From Plantactinospora sp. KBS50 (GTDB lineage Bacteria > Actinomycetota > Actinomycetes > Mycobacteriales > Micromonosporaceae): a stretch of DNA of 64,000 bases. Shown here piece by piece: positions 15,139-23,801 of the stretch; the first letter of the stretch is position 1, and each line of letters opens with the position of its first letter. The DNA lies in assembly GCF_002285795.1 (NCBI RefSeq), contig NZ_CP022961.1:2294001-2358000 (forward strand). The letters run 5' to 3'. Below the pieces are notes generated by a model. It was given only the letters and a program-made list of their open reading frames with translations. It was not told where the DNA came from and did no database searches. A program made the translations under genes and the position numbers.

Positions 15139-16640
15139 GCGACGCGTCGATCGGAACGATCCGTACCAACGTGCCGGCGCGGTTGGACCGGCTGCCGTGG
15201 TCCCGCTGGCACTGGATGATCATCATCGGCCTGGGCACCGTCTGGATCCTCGACGGGCTTGAGGTGACCATCGTCGGCAACCTCTCCGGCGCGATCGCGA
15301 AGCCGGGCAGCGGCCTGGAGATCAGCCAGGGTCAGATCACCGGCCTGGCCGCCGCCCTCTACGTGGCCGGCGCCTGCACCGGCGCGCTGTTCTTCGGCTG
15401 GCTGACCGACCGGCTGGGCCGCAAGAAGCTCTTCCTGATCACCCTGGCCGTCTACCTCGCGGCCACCGCGCTGACCGCGCTGGCCTTCGACTCGTGGTGG
15501 TTCTTCCTGTTCCGGTTCCTCACCGGCCTGGGCATCGGCGGCGAGTACGCGGCGATCAACTCGGCCATCGACGAGCTGATCCCGGCCCGGCACCGGGGCC
15601 GGATCGACATCATCATCAACGGCACCTTCTGGGCCGGCGCCGCGCTCGGCGCGCTGCTGACCGTACCGCTGCTCAACGGCCTGCCGGTGAACGTCGGCTG
15701 GCGGGTCGCGTTCGGCCTCGGCGTGCTGCTGGGCCTGGTCATCCTGCTGGTCCGCCGGCACGTGCCGGAAAGCCCGCGGTGGCTGTTCATCCACGGCCGC
15801 AGCGAGGAGGCGGAACGGCTGGTCGAGGGGGTCGAGCAGGAGGTGCACCGGGAGACCGGCAAGCGGCTGGACGAGGTGGAGCAGAGCATCACCATCCGGC
15901 AGCGGCACTCGGTCGGGTTCGTCACCATCGCGCACACGCTGTTCGCCCGCTACCCGCGCCGGGCGATCCTGGGCTTCGCGCTCTTCATCGGGCAGGCGTT
16001 CCTCTACAACGCGATCACCTTCGGGTACGCGCAGGTGCTGGAGACGTTCTTCAAGGTGCCCTCCGGCAACACCGGCTACTACTTCGCGGTGATCGCCGTG
16101 GGCAACCTGCTCGGCCCGGTGCTGCTGGGCAAGCTGTTCGACACCGTCGGCCGGCGGATCATGATCGCCGGGACGTACCTGCTCTCCGGCGTGCTGCTGC
16201 TGGGCACGGCGCTGCTGTTCAACGCCGGCGTGCTGACCGGGACGACGATGACCGCCTGCTGGTGCGTGGTGCTCTTCTTCGCCTCCTGCGGGGCGAGCGC
16301 CGCCTACCTGACGGTCAGCGAGATCTTCCCGATGGAGACCCGGGCGATGGCCATCGCGTTCTTCTACGCGATCGGCACGGCCGCGGGCGGCATCGCCGGT
16401 CCGCTGATCTTCTCGAAGCTGGTCAGCACCGGCCGGGTCGGCGACACCGTGCTGGCGTTCGTGCTCGGCGGGCTCGTCATGATCGCCGGTGGCCTGGTGG
16501 CGGCGTTCCTCGGCGTCAGGGCCGAGCGGCGGTCCCTGGAGGACATCGCCCGGCCGCTGAGCGCCCAGGACGACGGCGACGTACCCCGCCAGCGCGGGTC
16601 CGGCCCGGCCGACCTGCCCACCGGGGCGGCCCCGGCCTGA
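15135..16640 (+). CDS. MFS transporter, sugar/aromatic-acid porter type
   Basis: The 501-residue protein has the twelve helices of the major facilitator superfamily. The loop 2-3 signature is GWLTDRLGRKKLF, and RFLTGLGIGGEYAAINSAIDELIPARHRGR follows in TM4 to loop 4-5, a pattern of the sugar-porter and aromatic-acid:H+ symporter families (shown here in words because the stretch runs on: R-F-L-T-G, then GGEYAA, then RGR). A long cytoplasmic loop lies at residues ~205-260. The ATG at 15135 overlaps the stop of a 12-codon ORF and has GGTGGAG upstream. Substrate is unknown; no catabolic genes adjoin it. Confidence 0.85.
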   Translation: MSDASIGTIRTNVPARLDRLPWSRWHWMIIIGLGTVWILDGLEVTIVGNLSGAIAKPGSGLEISQGQITGLAAALYVAGACTGALFFGWLTDRLGRKKLFLITLAVYLAATALTALAFDSWWFFLFRFLTGLGIGGEYAAINSAIDELIPARHRGRIDIIINGTFWAGAALGALLTVPLLNGLPVNVGWRVAFGLGVLLGLVILLVRRHVPESPRWLFIHGRSEEAERLVEGVEQEVHRETGKRLDEVEQSITIRQRHSVGFVTIAHTLFARYPRRAILGFALFIGQAFLYNAITFGYAQVLETFFKVPSGNTGYYFAVIAVGNLLGPVLLGKLFDTVGRRIMIAGTYLLSGVLLLGTALLFNAGVLTGTTMTACWCVVLFFASCGASAAYLTVSEIFPMETRAMAIAFFYAIGTAAGGIAGPLIFSKLVSTGRVGDTVLAFVLGGLVMIAGGLVAAFLGVRAERRSLEDIARPLSAQDDGDVPRQRGSGPADLPTGAAPA

Positions 16641-16723
16641 CCGCCGACCGGCGTCCGCGCGGTTACCTGCCGGCTCCGTCCGAAACGGATCGGAACCATC
16701 CCGGAGATTAATCGGAAAGAATG

Positions 16724-16753
16724 TTGACTGATCTCGGAAACGATGGCAAAGAT
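16724..16753 (+). promoter_or_regulatory. Candidate promoter of the GH3 gene
   Basis: TTGACT (16724-16729) is a good -35 element in a locally A-rich stretch; AAAGAT (16748-16753) is a weak -10 at an 18-bp spacing. Upstream, TCCGAAACGGA (around 16678-16688) is a small perfect inverted repeat that could bind a LacI-type sugar regulator. The rest of the 189-bp interval after the MFS gene shows nothing further. Confidence 0.3.
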
Positions 16754-16829
16754 CGATCCGTAGCGGGGCGTGGGTCGGTCCGGGCCGCAGGGGCTCCCGG
16801 GCGTCCGCCGTTCCCGCGGAGAGGACGAC

Positions 16830-19547
16830 ATGCGATCACGCTTCCGGACGCACCGGAGCCGTGGGCTCGCCGCGCTGGTCGGCATCGGCGCCCTGGTCAC
16901 CTCGATCACCCCCGCCCAGGCCGCGCCGGCCGCGGGCGGTCAGACCGTCACCGTCGGCGCCGAGCGCGCCGGATACCCCACCGCCGAGGGGTCCCGGGCC
17001 GAGCTGGGCATCGTGCTGTCCACCTCGGACGGACGGCCGCTGGCCAGCACCACCCGGGTGCGCTGGCACACCGGCACCGGCACGGCCACCCCGGGCACCG
17101 ACTACCGGCCCGACTCCGGGGTGCTGACCTTCGCCGCCGGCACCGCGTCCGGCGCCGTCACCCGGATCGGCGTCGACACCCTCACCGACCGCGCGGGGGA
17201 GACCGCCGAGACGGTGCCGGTGGTGCTCACCGCCGACCCCGGGGTACGCGTGGACCGGGCGCCGACCGTCCTGGTCAACGCCAACGGCCTGCCGTACCTC
17301 GACTCCCGGCGCCCGGTCGACAGGCGGGTCGAGGACCTGCTGCGGCGGATGACGCTGACCGAGAAGATCGGTCAGATGACCCAGGCCGAGCGGGCGGCGG
17401 TGGACGCCGACCCCTCGCTGGTCGCCCAGTGGCAGCTCGGATCGGTGCTGTCCGGCGGCGGGTCGACGCCGGCGAGCAACACCCCGGCCGCCTGGGTCGA
17501 GATGGTCAACCGGTTCCAGGAGCAGGCGCTGAGCACCCGGCTCCAGATCCCGATGATCTACGGCATCGACGCGGTACACGGGCACGGCAACGTCTACGGC
17601 GCCACCGTCTTCCCGCAGAACGTCGGGCTCGGTTCGACCCGCAACCCCGGGCTGATCGAGCAGATCGGGCACGCCACCGCCGCCGAGGTCCGGGCCACCG
17701 GCATCCCGTGGGACTTCGCGCCCTGCATCTGCGTCTCCCGGGACGAGCGGTGGGGCCGCAGCTACGAGAGCTTCAGCGAGGACCCGGCGCTGGTGGTGCG
17801 GATGACAAGCATCATCGACGGGCTCCAGGGCGCCCGGCCCGACCAGCTCGACGACCCGGACCGGGTGCTGGCCACCGCCAAGCACTTCGCCGGGGACGGC
17901 GACACCCGGTACGACACGGCGATCGCGCAGGACAACGAGGGCAAGGAGTGGTACGACCAGAAGTACCCGATCGACCAGGGCGTCACGGTCACCAACCGGG
18001 CCGACTTCGCCCGGATCGACCTGGCCCCGTACGTCGCCGCGGTGCGCCGGCACGACGTGGGCAGCGTGATGCCGTCCTTCTCCAGCGTGGACTGGACCGA
18101 GGACGGGGTAGGCAATCCCACCAAGATGCACGCCAACCGTGAACTGATCACCGACGTGCTGAAGGGGCAGATCGGGTTCGACGGCTTCCTCATCTCCGAC
18201 TGGGAGGGCATCCACCAGATTCCCGACCCGACCGAGCCGGACAACGCCGGGCTGACCGCGTACAAGGTGCGGGTCGGGGTGAACGCCGGCACCGACATGT
18301 TCATGGAACCCAACACCGCAAAGGAGTTCGAGGACCTGCTGCTGGCCGAGGTGCAGGCCGGGCGGGTGAGCCAGGCCCGGATCGACGACGCGGTCCGCCG
18401 GATCCTGCGCAAGAAGATGCAGCTCGGCCTCTTCGAGCACCCGTACGCCTCGGCGGACAACGTGGACCAGGTGGGCAGCCCGGCGCACCGCGCGCTGGCC
18501 CGGGAGGCCGTCGCGCAGTCCCAGGTGCTGCTGAAGAACAGCCACGGGCTGCTGCCGCTGCGCCGCGACGCCAGGCTCTACGTCGCCGGTCGCAACGCCG
18601 ACGACATGGGCAACCAGGCCGGCGGCTGGACCATCAGCTGGCAGGGCGATTCGGGGCAGGACGCGATCCCGGGCACCTCGATCCTGGAGGGCATCCGCGA
18701 GGTCGCGCCGCGGGCCACGGTGACCTACAGCGCCGACGCCTCGGCGCCGACCGCGGGCGCCGACGTCGGCGTCGTGGTGGTGGGCGAGACGCCGTACGCC
18801 GAGGGCTACGGCGATGTCGGCGGCCCGGAGTGCGGCTGGTGCACCGAGCCGCAGCAGGAGGAGAAGTCGCTGAGCCTCCAGCCGGCCGACCGCGCCGTGG
18901 TGGACAAGGTCTGCCCGGCCATCGCCCGGTGCGTGGTGCTGGTGGTGTCCGGCCGGCCACAGGTGCTCGGCGACCAGCTCGGCGAGATCGACGCGCTGGT
19001 GGCGTCCTGGCTGCCGGGCAGCGAGGGAGCCGGGGTGGCGGACGTGCTGTTCGGCCGCCGGCCGTTCACCGGCCGGCTGTCGGTGACCTGGCCACGGGAC
19101 GCCGGACAGGTGCCGATCAACGTGGGTGACCGGCACTACCGTCCGCAGTACCCGTACGGCTGGGGGCTGCGTACCGGCTCCGGCCGGGACCGGCTGGCGC
19201 AGGCCGTCCGGGACGCGCGGAGCGACTCGCGGGACCCGGCGGTCCGCACCGCGCTGCGGCGGCTGACCGGGGCGCTCGACCGGGACGGCTGGAACACCGC
19301 CGGTACGCCGTCGGCCGCCGCGCTGCGGTCGTTGGGCGCGGCGGTGTCCGACCTGCGTTCGGCGGGCAGCGCGGGGGACGGCCTGGTCGAGGCGATCGTC
19401 TCGGTGGCCCGGGACCGTGCCCAGGCGGCGGTGGTCGCCGGGTCGGCGTCGGCGGACGCGGCGGGCCTGATCGCCGACGCGGACCACGCGCTCTCCTCCG
19501 GCGACCCGGTGCGGGCGTTCACACTGCTACAACGGGTGTCGTCCTGA
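16830..19547 (+). CDS. Secreted GH3 exo-beta-glucosidase with Calx-beta-like module
   Basis: The 905-residue enzyme begins with a signal peptide (MRSRFRTHRSRG, then a hydrophobic run ending PAQAAPA). A Calx-beta-like beta-sandwich (about residues 35-145, with TPGTDY and GVLTFAAGT) precedes the GH3 barrel. The barrel shows IDAVHGHGNVYGATVFP and the nucleophile Asp457 in LISDWEGI; KHFAGDGDT is the usual substrate-binding KH motif. The second GH3 domain follows, ending near PYGWGLRTG. This arrangement matches exo-glucanases of the barley ExoI/ExoP type. An additional ~120-residue helical tail has no assignment. The ATG at 16830 follows GGAGAGGA. It should release glucose from beta-glucans outside the cell. 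Confidence 0.9.
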   Translation: MRSRFRTHRSRGLAALVGIGALVTSITPAQAAPAAGGQTVTVGAERAGYPTAEGSRAELGIVLSTSDGRPLASTTRVRWHTGTGTATPGTDYRPDSGVLTFAAGTASGAVTRIGVDTLTDRAGETAETVPVVLTADPGVRVDRAPTVLVNANGLPYLDSRRPVDRRVEDLLRRMTLTEKIGQMTQAERAAVDADPSLVAQWQLGSVLSGGGSTPASNTPAAWVEMVNRFQEQALSTRLQIPMIYGIDAVHGHGNVYGATVFPQNVGLGSTRNPGLIEQIGHATAAEVRATGIPWDFAPCICVSRDERWGRSYESFSEDPALVVRMTSIIDGLQGARPDQLDDPDRVLATAKHFAGDGDTRYDTAIAQDNEGKEWYDQKYPIDQGVTVTNRADFARIDLAPYVAAVRRHDVGSVMPSFSSVDWTEDGVGNPTKMHANRELITDVLKGQIGFDGFLISDWEGIHQIPDPTEPDNAGLTAYKVRVGVNAGTDMFMEPNTAKEFEDLLLAEVQAGRVSQARIDDAVRRILRKKMQLGLFEHPYASADNVDQVGSPAHRALAREAVAQSQVLLKNSHGLLPLRRDARLYVAGRNADDMGNQAGGWTISWQGDSGQDAIPGTSILEGIREVAPRATVTYSADASAPTAGADVGVVVVGETPYAEGYGDVGGPECGWCTEPQQEEKSLSLQPADRAVVDKVCPAIARCVVLVVSGRPQVLGDQLGEIDALVASWLPGSEGAGVADVLFGRRPFTGRLSVTWPRDAGQVPINVGDRHYRPQYPYGWGLRTGSGRDRLAQAVRDARSDSRDPAVRTALRRLTGALDRDGWNTAGTPSAAALRSLGAAVSDLRSAGSAGDGLVEAIVSVARDRAQAAVVAGSASADAAGLIADADHALSSGDPVRAFTLLQRVSS

Positions 19548-19565
19548 TCACCTCCGGTTGACGAT

Positions 19566-19629
19566 CGCGGCGGCGTACTGCCCGGGAGATGGGGGTTCCG
19601 GCCCTTTTATCGGGCAGTACGCCGCCGCG
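19566..19629 (+). terminator. Hairpin terminator after the GH3 gene
   Basis: Perfect 19-bp arms (19566-19584 and 19611-19629) enclose a 26-nt loop containing CCCTTTTAT. The element starts 18 bp after the GH3 stop and precedes the acyltransferase gene on the same strand, so it separates two transcription units. No T-tract follows the stem. Confidence 0.7.
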
Positions 19630-19692
19630 GCCACCGGGCGCCCGCCGCGCTCAGGTGGTAGATCCACCGTGCACGCCCTAGGGTGACCCGCC

Positions 19693-20991
19693 ATGGGCTC
19701 GACTACCTCCGCCGGCCGGCTGCCCTCGCTCACCGGACTGCGCTGGGTCGGTGCGATGCTGGTCTTCGGATTCCACGTCGGAACCATGCACGTGATCGCC
19801 GACCCGGGCATCAGGTCGGTGACCGACCGCGTCTTCACGCTCGGCCTCTCCGGGGTCCAGTTCTTCTTCATCCTCAGCGGCTTCGTGCTGGTCTGGTCGG
19901 CCCGGCCGGGTGAGCGCTGGCGGACCTTCTGGCAGCGCCGGTTCGCCAAGATCTACCCGAACCACGTGCTGATGTGGGCGGTGGTGCTGCTGGCCGGGCT
20001 CTACCTCGGCCACACGCACGAACTGCGGGTGGCGCTGACAAACCTGCTGCTGTTGCAGACCTGGACCCCCACGGCGGGCTGGTTCTACAGCATCAACACG
20101 GTCAGCTGGTCGCTGAGCTGCGAGATGTTCTTCTACCTCTGCCTGCCCCTGGTGCTGCCGCTGGTGCGCCGGGTGCGGGTGGGGGTGCTGTACGGCGTCG
20201 TCATCGCCGTACCGTTGCTGATCCTGTCGCTCTGGCCGGCGCAGCACCTGGTGCCCGAGGCGGACCGCTGGTGGTTCACCCAGATCTTCCCGCCGGTGCG
20301 GTCGCTGGAGTTCTGGCTCGGGGTGGCCGCGGGCGAGCTGATGGTCCGCGGCCGGTGGCGCGGCCCGGGACTGTGGACCTCCACCGCGATCTTCGTGGCG
20401 ACCTGGGCCGTGGCGACGCTGTGGGTGCCGGCCCAGCTCTGGACGACCCTGCTGGCCGGGGCGTACATCCTGGTCATCGCGGCGGCGGCGGACGCGGACA
20501 TCACCGGGCGGTGGTCCCCGTGGCGGTCCCGGCCGATGCGCTGGCTCGGCGAGGTGTCCTTCGCCTACTACCTGGTGCACGTCTTCGTGGTGACCACCGT
20601 GCTCACCCAGCTCGGCCGGCCGCGTGGCTTCCCCGGCTGGTGGGGTCCGCTGGCCGCGATCGGCTTCCTGCTGCTCAACCTGGCGCTGGCGGCGCTTCTG
20701 CACCGCTTCGTGGAGACCCCCATGATGCGACTGCTGCGACCCCGCCGGTCGGCCGGTGGCTCGCCGCCGCCACCCGGCCCGCCCAGCCCACCCGGCCCGC
20801 CCGGACCGCCCAACCCGGCCGGATCGCCCAACCCGGCCGGATCGCCCAACCCGGCCGGATCGCCCAACCCGGCCGGACCGCCCGGACCGGCCGGCCGGTC
20901 CGGCGTTCCCGGGCCGCGTCCGGCCCCGCCCGGCGGAAAGCCGCAGCCGACTCCCGAGCGCCCGGCGGCGGCACCGGTACCCGCCCGCTGA
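19693..20991 (+). CDS. Acyltransferase-3 family membrane protein with Pro-rich tail
   Basis: The 432-residue product is an integral membrane O-acyltransferase (acyltransferase-3/OafA family) that acetylates or acylates cell-surface glycans. The start SLTGLRWVGAMLVFGFHVG holds the conserved R and H of TM1, FFILSGFVLVWS lies in TM2, and ten helices run to about residue 350. The last ~80 residues are Pro/Gly/Ser-rich with four copies of NPAGSP and should be a flexible cytoplasmic or wall-spanning tail. The ATG at 19693 follows AGGGTG. It lies among secreted hydrolases, so a cell-wall or exopolysaccharide target is likely, but none is proven. Confidence 0.87.
   Translation: MGSTTSAGRLPSLTGLRWVGAMLVFGFHVGTMHVIADPGIRSVTDRVFTLGLSGVQFFFILSGFVLVWSARPGERWRTFWQRRFAKIYPNHVLMWAVVLLAGLYLGHTHELRVALTNLLLLQTWTPTAGWFYSINTVSWSLSCEMFFYLCLPLVLPLVRRVRVGVLYGVVIAVPLLILSLWPAQHLVPEADRWWFTQIFPPVRSLEFWLGVAAGELMVRGRWRGPGLWTSTAIFVATWAVATLWVPAQLWTTLLAGAYILVIAAAADADITGRWSPWRSRPMRWLGEVSFAYYLVHVFVVTTVLTQLGRPRGFPGWWGPLAAIGFLLLNLALAALLHRFVETPMMRLLRPRRSAGGSPPPPGPPSPPGPPGPPNPAGSPNPAGSPNPAGSPNPAGPPGPAGRSGVPGPRPAPPGGKPQPTPERPAAAPVPAR
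20812..20883 (+). repeat. 18-bp coding tandem repeat in the acyltransferase tail
   Basis: The unit AACCCGGCCGGATCGCCC is repeated at 20812, 20830 and 20848, with a fourth copy at 20866 differing by one base. It encodes NPAGSP units, keeps frame, and should be prone to length change between strains. Confidence 0.9.
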
Positions 20992-21042
20992 CGTCGACAC
21001 CGGCACGATCGACGAGTCGACCTGCGGCCGGATGCGCACACG

Positions 21043-21083
21043 AATTCGGCGGGCGCCGCGGTTCGCGCGGCACCCGCCGAATT
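21043..21083. terminator. Bidirectional hairpin between convergent genes
   Basis: Arms of 18 bp (21043-21060 and 21066-21083) with one G-T type mismatch enclose the 5-nt loop GTTCG. They lie between the stop of the acyltransferase gene (20991) and the stop of the GH25 gene (21096) and should terminate both. Confidence 0.75.
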
Positions 21084-21095
21084 TCAGGTACCGAC

Positions 21096-21848
21096 TCAGC
21101 AGGTCCCGTTGCAGGCCAGCACCTTCAGTCGGTCGAGGGTCCCGTTCCAGACGTTCTGGTCACCGGGGAAGGTCCCGGAGGAGGACCACTGCCAGAACGA
21201 GTAGACGCCCCAGCCGGACGGCAGCGTGCCGACGCTGCTGGAGTACCGGGCGATCCACAACGGATTGTTCGAGGCGAACTGCGAGGTGTTCCCCGTGCAC
21301 GTCGTCCACCAGTCGGTGGTCGTGTAGATGGTGGCCCACCGGCCGGTCCGGTCGTGGTACCGGTTCACGAACGATGCGATCCAGCTGCGCATGCTGGCCT
21401 GGGACAGGCCGTAGCAGGTCGCGCCGTACGGGTTGTACTCGATGTCCAGCGCACCGGGCAGCGTCTTGCCGTCCTTCGACCATCCACCGCCGTGGGCGAT
21501 GAAGTAGTCGGCCTGGGTCGCGCCGGTGGTGGTGTCCGGCCGGGCGAAGTGGTACGAGCCACGGATCATGCCCACGTTGTACGATCCGTTGTACTGCTGG
21601 GCGAAGTACGGGTTGGTGTAGTAGGTGCCCTCGGTCGCCTTGACGTAGGCGAACCGGGCGCCGTTGTTCCACGCCGTCGTCCAGTTGACATTGCCCTGCC
21701 AGCCGGAGACGTCCATGCCCGGCAGGCCGCTGGGAGCGGCCTCGGCGGGCGCGGCGCCGAAGGCCGTGACGGCGGTGGCCATCATTGCCACGAGCGCCGC
21801 TGACAGGCCGGTTTTGGCCCGTAGCCGCAGTCGGGGGAACAAGGTCAT
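21096..21848 (-). CDS. Secreted GH25 lysozyme (muramidase)
   Basis: The 250-residue enzyme has a signal peptide (MTLFPRLRLRAKTG, hydrophobic run, cleavage near AEAAPS at residue 39) followed by one GH25 domain with no binding repeats. GMDVSGWQG places Asp46 in the first strand; ALDIEYNP gives the D135-x-E137 pair expected for muramidase catalysis. The C-terminus has cysteines (CNGTC) that may form a disulfide. The ATG follows GGGAGG with a 5-nt gap. The signal peptide and absence of phage genes suggest a secreted enzyme for wall remodelling or attack on other bacteria rather than an endolysin. Confidence 0.92.
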   Translation of the reverse strand: MTLFPRLRLRAKTGLSAALVAMMATAVTAFGAAPAEAAPSGLPGMDVSGWQGNVNWTTAWNNGARFAYVKATEGTYYTNPYFAQQYNGSYNVGMIRGSYHFARPDTTTGATQADYFIAHGGGWSKDGKTLPGALDIEYNPYGATCYGLSQASMRSWIASFVNRYHDRTGRWATIYTTTDWWTTCTGNTSQFASNNPLWIARYSSSVGTLPSGWGVYSFWQWSSSGTFPGDQNVWNGTLDRLKVLACNGTC

Positions 21849-21925
21849 TGAAGCCTCCCAGGTGGGGGGTGGACCGCGGTGGCGGCCGCTGAAAGGATCT
21901 GCCGAACATTAGGTCACGGCTGGAA

Positions 21926-21951
21926 CATTATTTCAATAGTTGCATAGAAGA
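21926..21951 (-). promoter_or_regulatory. Putative promoter of the GH25 gene sharing a motif with the SGNH-CBM2 gene
   Basis: Read on the minus strand, CTTCTAT (21945-21951) is followed after 14 nt by AATGT (21926-21930), within an AT-rich island in otherwise GC-rich DNA. The same two words, 15 nt apart, precede the SGNH-CBM2 gene. TAATGT would serve as a -10 element and CTTCTAT lies at the -35 position. A direct repeat GAACATTA occurs at 21905 and 21924. Confidence 0.4.
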
Positions 21952-22001
21952 TTTTCTCTCCGTTTAACGTGCCCGCCCACCGGCGGCACCGGCCCGGGAC
22001 G

Positions 22002-22050
22002 CACGATCGCGCGGGTCGGGTGGAAGATCCACCCGACCCGCGCGATCGTG
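22002..22050 (-). terminator. Perfect 23-bp hairpin after the SGNH-CBM2 gene
   Basis: Arms 22002-22024 and 22028-22050 are exactly complementary over 23 bp around the 3-nt loop AGA, making this the strongest stem in the window. It lies 28 bp downstream of the SGNH-CBM2 stop on the minus strand. It has no T-tract, as is common for actinomycete terminators. Confidence 0.8.
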
Positions 22051-22078
22051 GTCGAGACCCGGTCGGTCGACTCCCCGG

Positions 22079-23206
22079 TCAGCCGAGCGTGCAGCTCACC
22101 GTGGGCGCCGGGTTGCTGCCGGTCCAGGTGCCGATGAAGCCGAACGTGGTCGAGCCGGCGGGAGCGATCGATCCGTTCCAGTCCACCGAGTGCGCGGTGG
22201 CGGTACCACCGCTCTGCGACACCTGTGCGCTCCACGCCTGGCTGATCTGCTGTCCCGCGCCGAAGCTGACCTGGGCGGTCCAGGAGTGCGACGCCGTACC
22301 GCCGTTGTTGCGCACCGTCACCTCGCCCTGGAAGCCGCCCTGCCACTCGCCGATGCGCTGGTAGGTCGCCGCGCACGCCCCGGCCGGCGCGGTGGGGCTG
22401 GGCGTGGGCGTACCGGTGGTCGGGGTCGGCGTGGGGGTGCCGGTGGTCGGGGTCGGGGTGGGCGTGCCGGGGATCGTGGGTGAGGGAGTGACGCTGCCGC
22501 TCAGCGCCGCGGTCAGCGCGGGGTACCAGCGGTCGGACATCTTCTGGTCCCCGGTGGCGTTCGGGTGTACGCCGTCGTCGGTGTCGGCCGCCGTGCTGAA
22601 CCCGGTCCACTGGTCGACCACGACGATCGGCGACCCGGGGGTGGTCTTCGACGCCGCCCAGCCGGGGATGGCGTCGTTGAGCGCCACCACCCGCTGACCG
22701 CACTCGGCGCAGTTGCTCGGCGCCATCGGCAGGATCTTCGCGACCAGGATCTTCATGCTGGGGTTGCTGGCCCGCATCTGGTCCACCAGCTTGCTGTACG
22801 CGGCGAGGATGGTCTCCGTGCTGCGGTTGCTCCAGACGTCGTTGGTGCCGAAGTGCATCAGCACGACGTCCGGGTGGGTGGCCGCGAGCCAGGGCGGCAA
22901 CTGGTCCTGGTCGGCAACGGTGGTCACCAGCGCGCCGCCGTGGCCCTCGTTGTCCCCGTCGTACGGCACGCCGCAGCCCTGCGGGCCGAGGGTGCCGACG
23001 AAGTCCACGTTGTTGATGTAGCCGTTGTCCTTCAACCGGTTCCACAGGATCGCGCGCCAGCAGCCGGGAGAACCGGTGATCGAGTCGCCGAGCGGCATGA
23101 CGCGGGTGAATATCGCGGCCGGCATGGCGGATCCGGCGGGAACGATCGTGCCGGCCGCGACGACGAGCGCGGCCAGGATGGCGCTGAGCAGGGGCCTGCG
23201 GAGCAT
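22079..23206 (-). CDS. Secreted SGNH-hydrolase esterase with C-terminal CBM2
   Basis: The 375-residue enzyme has a signal peptide (residues 1-30), an SGNH/GDSL-type esterase domain and a cellulose-binding module. Block I is PLGDSITG with the nucleophile Ser42; block III is HFGTNDVW; block V is DDGVHPN with His214. A Pro/Thr linker built on TPTPTPTTG repeats (about 235-275) leads to a family-2 carbohydrate-binding module with conserved tryptophans (GEWQGGFQGEVTVRNNG, VDWNGSIAP). Such proteins are acetyl-xylan or carbohydrate esterases tethered to plant polymers. The ATG at 23204-23206 follows AAGGAG with a 6-nt gap. Confidence 0.92.
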   Translation of the reverse strand: MLRRPLLSAILAALVVAAGTIVPAGSAMPAAIFTRVMPLGDSITGSPGCWRAILWNRLKDNGYINNVDFVGTLGPQGCGVPYDGDNEGHGGALVTTVADQDQLPPWLAATHPDVVLMHFGTNDVWSNRSTETILAAYSKLVDQMRASNPSMKILVAKILPMAPSNCAECGQRVVALNDAIPGWAASKTTPGSPIVVVDQWTGFSTAADTDDGVHPNATGDQKMSDRWYPALTAALSGSVTPSPTIPGTPTPTPTTGTPTPTPTTGTPTPSPTAPAGACAATYQRIGEWQGGFQGEVTVRNNGGTASHSWTAQVSFGAGQQISQAWSAQVSQSGGTATAHSVDWNGSIAPAGSTTFGFIGTWTGSNPAPTVSCTLG

Positions 23207-23263
23207 GCGTGTCTCCTTCACCGTGACGTGATGGTGCGGTGTAGCGGCCCTCCTGCTCCCAGG

Positions 23264-23290
23264 ACATTGAACCAGGTAACTGGATAGAAG
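23264..23290 (-). promoter_or_regulatory. Putative promoter of the SGNH-CBM2 gene
   Basis: On the minus strand CTTCTAT (23284-23290) is followed after 15 nt by AATGT (23264-23268), the same pair seen before the GH25 gene. A CCAG-N4-CTGG inverted repeat (23272-23283) lies between the two words and may be an operator. Confidence 0.4.
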
Positions 23291-23291
23291 C

Positions 23292-23801
23292 TCAATGGGT
23301 CCCGCGGTGGACCCGGTCCGGGGCCGGCGGTCCGCCGTCCGGGGGGCGCGTCCGCGGCGGCGGTCGGCGCAGCCGCCGTTGCACGACCCGGTCGCTGTGC
23401 CAGGCGATCCACAGGCAGAGCCCGGCCAGCGGCAGCTCGACGACCAGCGCGAGCGCCGCCGAGAACAGCAGGTCCGGCCCGTACGGCGTGGTCGTGACGT
23501 CGAACCACGCGTCGACCAGCAGCAGCACGGCCGTCGCGGTGGCCGCCATCGCCACCCGGCGGTGTCCCCGGTACGCCAGCACGGCGGTCAGGGCCAGCGC
23601 GACGACCAGCCCGATGTCGAAGCCGACCCAGGCCGCCCGGTAGTGCGCGACCACGGCGTGTCGGGGCAGGGTGGCGGCGAGGTATCCGGCCCAGGGCACG
23701 GTGAGCGCGGCCAGCGCGCCGAACAGCGGCGCCACCCAGCGGGGGACGGGTCGGGCCTGCGGCGCCGGCCCGGTGTCGGTTGGCAGCTCCGGACCCGTCA
23801 T
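23292..23801 (-). CDS. Hypothetical four-helix membrane protein
   Basis: The 169-residue product has four predicted membrane segments (about 26-45, 58-78, 84-103 and 112-134) between a Pro-rich N-terminus and a very basic Arg/Pro-rich C-terminal tail. Actinomycete genomes carry many similar small membrane proteins of unknown role; I cannot assign one. The ATG at 23799-23801 has only weak upstream GGCGGGGCG. Its stop (23292) abuts the promoter motif of the SGNH-CBM2 gene. Confidence 0.65.
   Translation of the reverse strand: MTGPELPTDTGPAPQARPVPRWVAPLFGALAALTVPWAGYLAATLPRHAVVAHYRAAWVGFDIGLVVALALTAVLAYRGHRRVAMAATATAVLLLVDAWFDVTTTPYGPDLLFSAALALVVELPLAGLCLWIAWHSDRVVQRRLRRPPPRTRPPDGGPPAPDRVHRGTH

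Noticed and set aside
21096-21848. GH25 lysozyme as a prophage endolysin
   Set aside because: It has a clear signal peptide, its own terminator and promoter, and no holin, tail or integrase genes nearby.
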